A stretch of DNA of 64,000 nt from Halococcus sediminicola (GTDB lineage Archaea > Halobacteriota > Halobacteria > Halobacteriales > Halococcaceae). Both the position numbers and the translations under genes were made by a program. The notes under the pieces were generated by a model. It searched no databases and was not told the origin of the DNA. It was given only the letters and a program-made list of their open reading frames with translations. The stretch spans positions 62,001 through 126,000 of the forward strand of contig NZ_BBMP01000026.1 in the NCBI RefSeq assembly GCF_000755245.1, in the 5' to 3' direction. Positions 18,259 through 26,579 of the stretch are shown one piece after another (within the stretch, counting starts at the first letter, position 1; the number at the start of each line of letters is the position of its first letter).

Positions 18259-20673
18259 ATGGCGGCGTGTACGCTCTGTGAACTCCCCGTCGAGAAGCCG
18301 ATCACGGCCCCGGATGTCGACGGGGACTTTTGCTGTCGTGGCTGTCTCGAAGTCGCCCGCCTCGTCGACGAAGGCGAGGAGACCGACCTCTCGATCACGG
18401 CCATCCGCGAGCGCGCCACTGAGGACGATCCCGAACTCTCGGTTCCCGATGGCGCGGAGACGGCCTATCTCTCCGTCGACGGGATGCACTGCCAGACCTG
18501 CGAGGGATTCATGGAACTGCTCGCCGAGGAGGCCGAGGGTGTTCACGAGGCGCGTGCGAGCTACGCGACCGAGATGCTCCGTGTCGTCTACGATCCCGAC
18601 GAAACCGATCGCGACGCGCTCGCCGAAGCGGTGAGTCGCCTCGGCTATCGGGCGAGCGGACCCGACGAGGAGGACGACTCGCTGCGCTCGCGCGTCGAAT
18701 TCGGGAAATATCGGGCCATCCTCGCCGCCGTGGTGATGATGCCGGTGTTGATTCCCTACACCCTGTTCATCTATCCCGTGTATCTCGGCATCTATCCCGA
18801 GAGCTTCCTCTACGGCTCGACGATCGAGACGATGGTGTTCGGCCCGCTCGCGGTCTGGAGCACCCTCATCCTCATCGGTCTCGGCTACCCCATCTTCCGA
18901 GGAGCCTACGTGAGCCTGCGCGTCGGCCGGCCGAACATGGACGTGCTCATCGCCATCGCCGTGCTCGCGGCCTACGGCTACTCGATGATCACCTTCCTCA
19001 CCGGCGGGCGCGACCCGTACTTCGACGTCGCGGTGATGGTGCTCGTCGTCGTCACCATCGGTAACCACATCGAGTCGCGCGTCAAGCGCGCCGCGCTCGG
19101 CAACCGGACCGAACTCACCGACTCGCGCGCGAGCGAGGCACGCCGGATGGTCGGCGAGAGTACCGAGACGATCGATATCGACGCCTGCGAACCGGGTGAT
19201 CGCCTGCTCGTCAAACCCGGCGAGCGCATCCCCGTCGACGGGACCATCGTCGAGGGCACCGCGGCCATCGACGAGGCGCTGGTCACCGGTGAATCGGTCC
19301 CGCAGCGCAAGTCCGCCGGCGACGACGTCCTGGGTGGATCGGTACTCACCGACAGCGCGATCGTCGTCGAAGTCGGGCCGGACGCCACGAGCACCATCGA
19401 TCGGCTCGTCGAACTGCTCTGGAGCGTCAAGAGCTCCGATTCGGGCGTTCAGCGCCTCGTCAACCGGTTCGCGGTCGTGTTCGTCCCTCTCGTGGTCTCG
19501 ATCGCCGCGCTCACGGCCGTCGGCTGGCTCGCGCTCGGCAACGACGTGAGCACGGCCATGCTGGCCGGCGTTTCGGTCCTCGTGATCTCCTGTCCGTGCT
19601 CGCTCGGCATCGCCACGCCGCTCGCGCTCGCGGCGGCTACCCGCGACGCCGCCGACGATCGGATCCTGGTGCTCAACGAGACCGTGCTCGAACGGATCGA
19701 CGACTCGGAGATCGTCGTCTTCGATAAAACTGGCACGCTCACCACTGGTGAGATGGAACTCGCGGACGTCGTCGGTGAGAACGAGGACGAGGTGCTCGCG
19801 ATGGCCGCCGCCGTCGAGCGCCGGTCGAGCCACCCGATCGCCGCCGCCATCGACGCGGCCGCGCCGCCGACCACCCGTTCCGTCTCCGCCTTCGAGCGCG
19901 CCGATCGAACGGTTTCGGCGCTCGTCGACGACACCCGCGTGGTCGTCGGCCATCCCGATTCGTTCGGCGACGAGTGGGCGATGTCCGAAGGAATCGAGCA
20001 GGCAGTCGTCGAGGCCTACGATTCGGGGACTCATCCGACGGCGGTCGCGTGGGATGGGGAGGTACGTGGGCTCGTGACGGTCCGCGACACCCCCCGCGAG
20101 GGCTGGGCCGACGTCGTCTCCGATCTCGCGGCGGCCGACCGCGAGATCGTCGTGCTGACCGGCGACGACGAGCGGATGACCGGCACCTTCGCGAACCATC
20201 CCGACGTCGATCAGGTCTTCTCGGGCGTGCGCCCCGAGTCGAAGGGGGCGATCGTCCGCGGCCTGCGCGAGCGCGGGACGACGACGATGGTCGGCGACGG
20301 GACGAACGACGCGCCGGCGCTTGCGAGCGCGGATCTGGGGATCGCCGTCGCGAGCGGCACCGAGATCGCCATCGAGGCGGCCGACGCCGTCGTGATGGAC
20401 GACCGCCTCGAAGCCGTGCCCAAACTGTTCTCGCTGGCGACGGCGACGCGCGGACGCATCAAGCAGAACCTGCTCTGGGCGGGCGCGTACAACGCGGTGG
20501 CGATCCCGCTCGCGATCGCGGGCGTCATCACGCCGCTGCTCGCCGCCCTCATGATGGCCGTCAGCAGCCTCATCGTCGTCTACAACTCCAAGCGCCGGCT
20601 GCTGGACGAGTCCGAGCGGTCGATACCGTCCAGCGAGCGCCCGCAGGTACAGCCCCGGCCGCAGTCGAACTGA
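18259..20673 (+). CDS. P1B-type copper-translocating ATPase, CcoI/FixI-like
   Basis: 804 residues. The N-terminal cysteine-rich metal domain has C4xxC7 and C25-C26-xx-C29, followed by a heavy-metal-associated domain with MHCQTC (C78, C81). The membrane metal site is SCPCSLG (CPC about 445-447). Phosphorylation motif DKTGTLT about 489, and GDGTNDAPAL in the hinge. The extra N-terminal Cys cluster together with the adjacent SafE gene favours the FixI/CcoI subgroup, which exports Cu(I) for cytochrome oxidase assembly, over plain detoxifying CopA. Starts right after the SafE stop. Metal choice is inferred from CPC and HMA. Confidence 0.9.
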   Translation: MAACTLCELPVEKPITAPDVDGDFCCRGCLEVARLVDEGEETDLSITAIRERATEDDPELSVPDGAETAYLSVDGMHCQTCEGFMELLAEEAEGVHEARASYATEMLRVVYDPDETDRDALAEAVSRLGYRASGPDEEDDSLRSRVEFGKYRAILAAVVMMPVLIPYTLFIYPVYLGIYPESFLYGSTIETMVFGPLAVWSTLILIGLGYPIFRGAYVSLRVGRPNMDVLIAIAVLAAYGYSMITFLTGGRDPYFDVAVMVLVVVTIGNHIESRVKRAALGNRTELTDSRASEARRMVGESTETIDIDACEPGDRLLVKPGERIPVDGTIVEGTAAIDEALVTGESVPQRKSAGDDVLGGSVLTDSAIVVEVGPDATSTIDRLVELLWSVKSSDSGVQRLVNRFAVVFVPLVVSIAALTAVGWLALGNDVSTAMLAGVSVLVISCPCSLGIATPLALAAATRDAADDRILVLNETVLERIDDSEIVVFDKTGTLTTGEMELADVVGENEDEVLAMAAAVERRSSHPIAAAIDAAAPPTTRSVSAFERADRTVSALVDDTRVVVGHPDSFGDEWAMSEGIEQAVVEAYDSGTHPTAVAWDGEVRGLVTVRDTPREGWADVVSDLAAADREIVVLTGDDERMTGTFANHPDVDQVFSGVRPESKGAIVRGLRERGTTTMVGDGTNDAPALASADLGIAVASGTEIAIEAADAVVMDDRLEAVPKLFSLATATRGRIKQNLLWAGAYNAVAIPLAIAGVITPLLAALMMAVSSLIVVYNSKRRLLDESERSIPSSERPQVQPRPQSN

Positions 20674-20709
20674 CCGCTGGCGTTCACATCATCGTCAGAA
20701 ATCGCGGAG

Positions 20710-21987
20710 CTACGGCTTTTTCTGAGCGATTTCGTAAATCGAATCGGTCAGCGTATCGACGCCGATGGCGATGGATTCCTCGTCGACGTCGAAGGTCGCG
20801 GTGTGATGCCCACCGGGGTGGTCGGTGCCGACGCAGACGTAGGCCGCCAGCCCGCCGTTTTCTTGTACTGTTCGCATGAGATAGGTCGCGTCCTCGCTAC
20901 CGCCGAGTGCGTCACGGTCGGTCGCCGTCTCGACGCTTGCCATCCCACTAGAGATTTCGTGGACGATGTCGACGAGTGCCGTATCGCTTTCGGCGCTCGG
21001 TGCGCCGCCCACGGTTGTGAGTTCGAGCGAACAGCCGTGGATTCCAGCAGCGTGGTCGAGCGTGCGCTCGGCCCGTTCGCGGGTGTACTCCATCAGCTCC
21101 GTGCTCTGACCTCTGACTTCGCCCTCGACGAACGCCTCCTCGGGAACGATGTTCGTCGCGCTGCCGCCGCCGACCATCCCTGCATTTACCCTCGTGGGAC
21201 CGTCGCCGTGGCGCGGGATCGCGTAGAGGTTTTGAACGGCGGTCGCCATCGCCTGCACCGCGTTGTCGCCCGCGTTCGGTTCGTTGCCGGCGTGGGCGGG
21301 TGTACCCGAAAAGTCCGCGCGGAAGTGATGGACCGCGAGGAAGTCGTCGATGCCCGCGACGACCTCGCCCGTCGGGTGGTCGAGGCCGACGTGGACGGCC
21401 AAGAGGTAGTCCACGTCGTCGAGGTGACCACTCCCGGCCATCGGCTTCCCACCGGCGACTATCTCCTCACCGGGCTGAAAGAGGAGTTTGAACGTGCCTT
21501 GGAAGTCGCTCTCGGCAATCGCTTCGAGCACCCCGATGCCGATGGTCGCGTGGGCGTCGTGCCCGCAGGCGTGCATCGCACCGGTTCGAGAGCGAAACCC
21601 TTCCCCGACCGGTGTGTGCTCTTCGTCTTCCGATTCTTCGCGCGGTAAGCCGTCGATGTCGACTCGGAGCGCGACCGTGGGTCCCTCGCCACGTTCGAGC
21701 ACCGCCACCGCGCCGGTGTAGCCACCCTTCAGTTGATCTAGAACGTCCCCGCGTGCGCCGACCTCGCGGGCACGGTCGTACCATCGCTGGAGTTCGTCAT
21801 CGTCGGGCACGGCCGTGCGCTCGCCGTCGCCGAGGGCGTCCGGGCCGACGTAGAGTTCGTCGACGCCGATGCGTTCGCACTCGTCGACGATGCGGCTCGT
21901 GGTGTAGAACTCCCGCCACGCGGGTTCGGGGTGGCGGTGGAGATCACGGCGCAACTCGATGAGATCCGCGTGGCGGGCTTCCTGCAT
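20710..21987 (-). CDS. M20 family amidohydrolase (N-acyl amino acid / IAA-amino acid hydrolase type)
   Basis: 425 residues. It starts with LIELRRDLHRHPEPAWREF, and has the metal-binding HACGHDAHATIG, PGEEIVAGGKPM (catalytic Glu) and LAVHVGLDHPTGEV, plus the lid/dimer domain in the middle and GTDHPGGHHTATFDVDE at the end. These are hallmarks of the M20D amidohydrolases, di-zinc enzymes that remove acyl groups from amino acids. The exact substrate is open. Monocistronic, convergent with the copper ATPase gene. Confidence 0.9.
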   Translation of the reverse strand: MQEARHADLIELRRDLHRHPEPAWREFYTTSRIVDECERIGVDELYVGPDALGDGERTAVPDDDELQRWYDRAREVGARGDVLDQLKGGYTGAVAVLERGEGPTVALRVDIDGLPREESEDEEHTPVGEGFRSRTGAMHACGHDAHATIGIGVLEAIAESDFQGTFKLLFQPGEEIVAGGKPMAGSGHLDDVDYLLAVHVGLDHPTGEVVAGIDDFLAVHHFRADFSGTPAHAGNEPNAGDNAVQAMATAVQNLYAIPRHGDGPTRVNAGMVGGGSATNIVPEEAFVEGEVRGQSTELMEYTRERAERTLDHAAGIHGCSLELTTVGGAPSAESDTALVDIVHEISSGMASVETATDRDALGGSEDATYLMRTVQENGGLAAYVCVGTDHPGGHHTATFDVDEESIAIGVDTLTDSIYEIAQKKP

Positions 21988-22027
21988 ATCCCGACTCCGG
22001 ACCGCCGAATCTTAACTTCGGGTGGTG

Positions 22028-22342
22028 TCAACGGACCCGTTCGATGTCGACTTCGACGTGGACGCCGGCCGGGAACTCGCCACCGGCGACGCTGCGGGCG
22101 AACTCGTCGTGGCCGACGATTTCGATGGTGCGCGAGTAGATCGTATAGGTCCAGTCGGGAAAGCGTCCGCCGGTCGTCGAGAGCCGTTTCGATTGGGGCG
22201 CGCGCTGCTGGCGGGGCTGACTCGCGTGCGGGCCGCCGAACTCGACACCCTTGCGCGCGGCGGTTTCCTTGATGTCCTCGACCACGCGGTCGAGCGAACC
22301 CCGATCGCCGCTCGTGAGGTCGAGTTTCGTGACGAAAGGCAT
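22028..22342 (-). CDS. uS10-like protein (second S10 paralogue)
   Basis: 104 residues. The fold signature of ribosomal protein S10/NusE is visible: FVTKLDLTSGDRGSLDRVVEDIKETA, the loop with GPHASQPRQQRAPQSKRL, and WTYTIYSRTIEIVGHDEFARSV. The usual S10 loop is Arg/Pro-rich for 16S contact; here it is Gln/Arg-rich. It is not in the str operon context (no EF-1A next to it), so it is more likely a paralogue than the main S10. Its function is unknown; S10/NusE relatives can act in transcription. Confidence 0.75.
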   Translation of the reverse strand: MPFVTKLDLTSGDRGSLDRVVEDIKETAARKGVEFGGPHASQPRQQRAPQSKRLSTTGGRFPDWTYTIYSRTIEIVGHDEFARSVAGGEFPAGVHVEVDIERVR

Positions 22343-22415
22343 GCTCGTGGCTCTGTTCCCGACCGCTCAAAACGCCCTCGGTTGGTCCCCCGCCAGCGGG
22401 CGAAACAACAACCAG

Positions 22416-22420
22416 TTAAA
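22416..22420 (+). promoter_or_regulatory. TATA box fixing the Nudix gene start
   Basis: TTAAA centred 25 bp before ATG 22443. A GTG at 22437 is in frame but the box spacing favours the ATG and a leaderless message. Confidence 0.5.
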
Positions 22421-22442
22421 GGCTGCCTGAATACTCGTGGCA

Positions 22443-22868
22443 ATGGCAGTCGAAGCGACGAGCGCGGGGGCTATCCTCTTTCGCGACACGAGAGGCCGCC
22501 GCGAGTACCTCCTGCTCAAGAGCCGTCCCGGGGACTGGGAGTTCCCCAAAGGCGGCGTCGAGGGCGAGGAAGAACTCCAGCAGACGGCGATTCGAGAGGT
22601 AACGGAGGAAGCGGGGATCAGCGATTTCAGGCTCCTCGACGGCTTCCGCCGCGAGTACGACTACGTGTTTCAGGCCGGCGGCGAAACCATCCACAAGACG
22701 GTGCACCTGTTCATCGCCGAATCGGAAGAGGCGAGCGCCGAACTCTCCCACGAGCACCGCGACCACCAGTGGCGCGACTACGAACAGGCGCTCAACACGA
22801 TCACCCAAGACGGTCCGCGCGACATCTTCCGGGAGGCCCACGACTTCATCGACGATGCGGACTACTGA
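22443..22868 (+). CDS. Nudix hydrolase, Ap4A-type
   Basis: 141 residues. The Nudix box is complete: GGVEGEEELQQTAIREVTEEAG. Context ILFRDTRGRREYLLLKSRPGDWEFPKG and the C-terminal HEHRDHQWRDYEQAL fit bis(5'-nucleosyl)-tetraphosphatases (asymmetrical), which clear Ap4A and similar dinucleotides. Substrate class is by family resemblance. It is followed after 18 nt by a PD-(D/E)XK-like gene on the same strand, so the two may be co-transcribed. Confidence 0.9.
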   Translation: MAVEATSAGAILFRDTRGRREYLLLKSRPGDWEFPKGGVEGEEELQQTAIREVTEEAGISDFRLLDGFRREYDYVFQAGGETIHKTVHLFIAESEEASAELSHEHRDHQWRDYEQALNTITQDGPRDIFREAHDFIDDADY

Positions 22869-22886
22869 CCGGCCGGCGGCAGGGAT

Positions 22887-23924
22887 GTGAGCGCCGACAG
22901 CGAATTCGTCTTCGAACTCGGGGTGTGTGGCTGGGCCGAGCGCAACTGGCCGCCCGACGGCGAACTCGACCCCGACACCGAAATCGTGGTCGCGCGCCAG
23001 CTCGGCACCAAACACCGGCGCTGGGACACGGTGATAATCGAGGCCGACAGGGAGGCACTCGCCCAGCGCGCCCGTTTCGGTACCCGAGCGCTCGACGGCG
23101 ACCTGCTCCGCGTCGTCAGAAACGCCCCCGAATCATGGACGTGGTATCGGGACGCGCTGCCCGAACCCGATTTCCCGTGGCGATACGTCCGCGAGGCGGT
23201 CCATCGAGCCGCCGGTCGCGGGATCGTCGAAACCCGACGGCGGAACAACCGTATCGAACTCCGGTGCAAGTGGCGCTATCCGAACTGGGTCGAGCGGATC
23301 GTCGCCATCGAGAACAAACCCGACCTCGACGCGAGCGCCGCGCGCGCCCTCGCGGGTCAGATCGAACGCGACGTCGCGCTCGCGCTCTGCGACGAGGTCT
23401 GGGTCGCCACCGCTCGCACGGGAAACTCGGTCGAACCCGTTCTTCTGGAGGACTTCCCCGTCGAGGCGGGCGTTCTGGTGGTCGAGTCGGAGGATTACGA
23501 TGCCGCGAGCGTCGCGTGGTATCCCCGAACGCTCGCCGCCGGCGAGTCGGGCACGCGCATCACCGAGCGGGCCAGCGGCGACGGGGATGCGGCGACCGTC
23601 GAATTCGCTAGCCGCGAGTGGAAGGCCGAGAAACGACTCGCCATCGCCGAACGAGCCTACGGGCGTGGCTGGCGGTCGTACATCGACACGATGCGCCCCG
23701 ACTGTCGGCATTTCGAACTCCGCAAGTCGGATCGCACCGCCCTGCCGTGGTGTACGGCGAAGGAGAAACGCCAGAGCGCCACCGAGTGTGCGGGCTCCTG
23801 TCCGCAGTTCGAACCCGAACCACCCGCGTGGCGATCACGCGGTTGGCCGATCGAGGGCGGTCCCGGGAAAGCGATACGGCGACTGTTGACCGACCGGCGC
23901 GAACGCCAGCGACCCAATGAATGA
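22887..23924 (+). CDS. Haloarchaeal PD-(D/E)XK-like protein with putative Fe-S cluster (DUF5787-like)
   Basis: 345 residues, GTG start. The middle contains IVAIENKPDLDAS, with E142-x-K144 as the ExK part of a PD-(D/E)XK site and a possible acidic partner D47 in RRWDTVII; GQIERDVALALCDEVWVAT follows as the expected helix and strand. Cysteines are placed as in Cas4/AddB: one near the N-terminus (C14) and four near the end (C273, C289, C301, C305). This suggests a [4Fe-4S] nuclease. I believe the family is catalogued as DUF5787 (from memory). Nuclease activity is an inference, not known. Confidence 0.7.
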   Translation: MSADSEFVFELGVCGWAERNWPPDGELDPDTEIVVARQLGTKHRRWDTVIIEADREALAQRARFGTRALDGDLLRVVRNAPESWTWYRDALPEPDFPWRYVREAVHRAAGRGIVETRRRNNRIELRCKWRYPNWVERIVAIENKPDLDASAARALAGQIERDVALALCDEVWVATARTGNSVEPVLLEDFPVEAGVLVVESEDYDAASVAWYPRTLAAGESGTRITERASGDGDAATVEFASREWKAEKRLAIAERAYGRGWRSYIDTMRPDCRHFELRKSDRTALPWCTAKEKRQSATECAGSCPQFEPEPPAWRSRGWPIEGGPGKAIRRLLTDRRERQRPNE

Positions 23925-24410
23925 CTACTCGTCGAGTGACTCGACGACCACGCTCTCGCGCTCGACGGCCAGCCGGAAGGTCGGCACCGTTTTCTGGATG
24001 ACCTCGACGACGCCGCGGCGGGCGAGCCCGCGCAGCGCCGAGCGCACGTCCTCGGGCGCGGGGTCGATGTCGTGTGTGTCACGCAGTTTGTGGAGGACCG
24101 AGACGACGCTCTCGGCGCGTTCGTCCTCGTCGGCGACGACCGTGAAGACCTGCGCCTGGAGTTCGGGAACCGTCACCGTTCGCGGGCCGTCGCTGTCGGT
24201 GTCGGCCCCCACGAGGTCGGCGGCGTCGGCGGTCGCGCAGATCAGACTGTCCTCGTCGCGGTAGTAGAACGCCTTGAGTTCGCCTTCGAGGTACTGGTGG
24301 ACCTCGCTGCCGCTGTCCATCCCCCAGCGCTCCTCGAGTTCGCCGTTCTTCGTCGGCTGGAGAGCCACCACGTCGGCGAGCCGTTCCCGTGCCTCCTCGG
24401 AGAGGGCCAT
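23925..24410 (-). CDS. Conserved haloarchaeal protein, DUF5797-like
   Basis: 161 residues, acidic. Starts MALSEEARERLADVVALQPTKNGEL, a helix-turn-helix-like opening, with DVRSALRGLARRGVVEVIQ near the end reading like a second winged-helix unit. So it may be a DNA-binding or regulatory protein, but no known regulator family is evident. I recall this family as DUF5797; the name is from memory. On the minus strand CTATAA (24433-24438) lies 23-28 bp ahead of ATG 24410, fitting a leaderless message. It is convergent with the PD-(D/E)XK-like gene. Confidence 0.75.
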   Translation of the reverse strand: MALSEEARERLADVVALQPTKNGELEERWGMDSGSEVHQYLEGELKAFYYRDEDSLICATADAADLVGADTDSDGPRTVTVPELQAQVFTVVADEDERAESVVSVLHKLRDTHDIDPAPEDVRSALRGLARRGVVEVIQKTVPTFRLAVERESVVVESLDE

Positions 24411-24606
24411 CGGGCGGCGCTATGGCAAGCGGCTATAACTTCTTTCTGGAATCAGGTCACCGTTTCGCGGCTCGCTCTCGCCCCCGTGCGTGCAATACAC
24501 ACTCATCAAAGCAGCAACGTTACAAGCGCCCGGCCCCACGAACGGGTAACATGGGTCGGTACGAGTGTTCCGTTTCCAGTCCGAGCGTATCCATCTCCCC
24601 CCATCC

Positions 24607-25596
24607 ATGACGGATGCGAACGCCGGCACCGACGCCGGGCGGCCCACGACCGCCGCGACCGACCGGCCCCGCCTCTCCGTCGAGGAGGCCGGCGACCTCG
24701 CTCGGACCGTCATCGGGAACACCGAGGAGGTCATCGTCGGCAGCCACGACGCCATCGAGCACATCGTGACGGCGATGCTCGCGCGCGGACACGTCCTGCT
24801 CGAAGACGTTCCTGGGGTTGGGAAGACGATGCTCGCGCGCGCGGTCGCGCGCTCGTTCGAGTGTTCGTTCTCTCGCGTGCAGTTCACGCCCGACCTCTTG
24901 CCGTCGGACGTGACCGGGGTGAGCGTCTTCAACCAAAAGACCCGGGAGTTCGAGTTCCGCTCCGGTCCCGTCTTCGCCAACGTCGTGCTCGGCGACGAGA
25001 TCAATCGCGCCCCACCGAAGACCCAGAGCGCGCTCCTCGAAGCGATGGAGGAGAGCCAAGTCACCGTCGACGGGACGACGCACGCACTCGACGACCCCTT
25101 CACCGTGATCGCGACCCAGAACGCCGTCGAGCGCAATCGCACCTACGAACTCCCGATCGCCGAGGTCGACCGGTTCATGAAACGCCTCGAACTCGGCTAT
25201 CCCGCGCCGGACGACGAGTCGGCGATGCTCGAGGAGGTGGTGGGAACCCACCCGATCGAGACGCTCGAACCGGTCGCCACGCTCGACCAACTCCGGGCCG
25301 CACGCGCGACCGTCGCCGAGATCACCGTCGAGGCTCCGGTACGGGAGTACGTCACCGGACTCGCGAATCATACCCGCGAGCGCGCCCAACTCGGGGTGAG
25401 TCCGCGCGGCTCGCTCGCCCTGCTCCGTGCCGGACAGGCACGCGCCGCCCTCGACGGCCGGAGCTACGTGCTTCCCGACGACGTCCAGCGCGAGGCGGTG
25501 GTGACGCTCGCCCATCGCGTGCGCCCGGTCGCGAACACCGAACAGACGGGTGAGGACGTGATTCGGGCGGCGCTGTCGGCGGTTCGAGTCGGATGA
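24607..25596 (+). CDS. MoxR-type AAA+ ATPase
   Basis: 329 residues from ATG 24607; an upstream in-frame start at 24565 lacks conserved sequence. Walker A VPGVGKTMLARAVA, Walker B VVLGDEINRAPPKTQSALLEAMEE and the sensor ATQNAVE define the MoxR family. MoxR proteins act as chaperones that assemble or activate partner complexes, often with a DUF58/VWA protein. The gene overlaps the DUF58 gene by 4 nt (ATGA), and that gene overlaps a transglutaminase gene, forming the widespread MoxR-DUF58-transglutaminase module. Confidence 0.93.
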   Translation: MTDANAGTDAGRPTTAATDRPRLSVEEAGDLARTVIGNTEEVIVGSHDAIEHIVTAMLARGHVLLEDVPGVGKTMLARAVARSFECSFSRVQFTPDLLPSDVTGVSVFNQKTREFEFRSGPVFANVVLGDEINRAPPKTQSALLEAMEESQVTVDGTTHALDDPFTVIATQNAVERNRTYELPIAEVDRFMKRLELGYPAPDDESAMLEEVVGTHPIETLEPVATLDQLRAARATVAEITVEAPVREYVTGLANHTRERAQLGVSPRGSLALLRAGQARAALDGRSYVLPDDVQREAVVTLAHRVRPVANTEQTGEDVIRAALSAVRVG

Positions 25597-26579
25597 GACC
25601 GACGCGCCGTGCGCTCGGGCTCGTCGCGCTCTCCGCGCTCGCGCTCTGGCTCGCCGCCCGCTTCGGCGCGCGCTCGCTGAACGCGCTCGTCGTCCCGGCG
25701 CTCGTCGCGCTCGTCGGAGCCGCCGCCCAACTGCTCGTCGCCGACCGTCCCGCCGTCAGGCGACGCCAACCCGCTGCCGGCTTCCCCGGCGACGTCCGAG
25801 ACGTCGAACTCACCGTCGAGACCGACGACCCGCTCACCGCACGCATCGACGAGCAGGTCGGTGATGGACTCCGCTCCTCGTTCGAGTCGACGACGCTGAG
25901 CGTTCCCACGACGGTCGAATACGAAGTCGAACTCGAAGCTCGCGGCGAACACCGACTCGGCCCGCTCGCGCTCACGGTGACGGACGTGTTCGGACTGCTC
26001 TCCAAGACCTTCGAGTACCCGAAACGCACGCCCGTGCTCGTCTATCCCCCGATCGAGGACCTCGCAAGTGGGGGCGTTCTCGGCGGTCCCGTCGAACACA
26101 CCGACCAGCGCGAGCGCTTCGACGAACTCCGCGAGTACGTCCCCGGCGACAGCCTTCGGGACGTGCACTGGAAGTCGAGCGCGAAGCGCGACGACCTCGT
26201 GGTGATGGAGTTCGACGGCACACGCGAACTCACTGGAGTGAGTATCGCCGCCGAAGCGACCGCCGGCCACGCCGACGCGATGGCGAGCGCGGCCGCGAGC
26301 GTCGCCGTCTCGCTGCTCGATGCCGGTCTCGCCGTTTCGTTGTACTACCCGGACGGTGAAATCGAGCGCGCCGGCGGCGAACCACAGCGCGAGCGGGTGC
26401 TGAGCGCGCTCGCGCGGACGGGGGCGGGCCGCGTCGGGCGCGCGGCCGACGTCCGCGTGCTCGCCGACGACCGCGGTACGCGACTCACCGTCGAGGACCG
26501 TGAGTTACCGTTCGAGCACGTGGTCGGGGGATCGAGCGCCGTGGCCGACGGCGGCGCGACCGGCGGGGTGCGGTCGTGA
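25593..26579 (+). CDS. DUF58 domain membrane-anchored protein
   Basis: 328 residues. Two hydrophobic helices at the N-terminus (LGLVALSALALWLAARFGA and ALVVPALVALVGAAAQLLV) are followed by a beta-rich stretch and the DUF58 core RFDELREYVPGDSLRDVHWKSSAKRDDLVVMEFD. The C-terminal half resembles a degenerate VWA fold. It is translated with MoxR (4-nt overlap) and with the transglutaminase (4-nt overlap, GTGA). Likely role: membrane-linked partner or substrate carrier of MoxR; the mechanism is not known. Confidence 0.9.
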   Translation: MRPTRRALGLVALSALALWLAARFGARSLNALVVPALVALVGAAAQLLVADRPAVRRRQPAAGFPGDVRDVELTVETDDPLTARIDEQVGDGLRSSFESTTLSVPTTVEYEVELEARGEHRLGPLALTVTDVFGLLSKTFEYPKRTPVLVYPPIEDLASGGVLGGPVEHTDQRERFDELREYVPGDSLRDVHWKSSAKRDDLVVMEFDGTRELTGVSIAAEATAGHADAMASAAASVAVSLLDAGLAVSLYYPDGEIERAGGEPQRERVLSALARTGAGRVGRAADVRVLADDRGTRLTVEDRELPFEHVVGGSSAVADGGATGGVRS

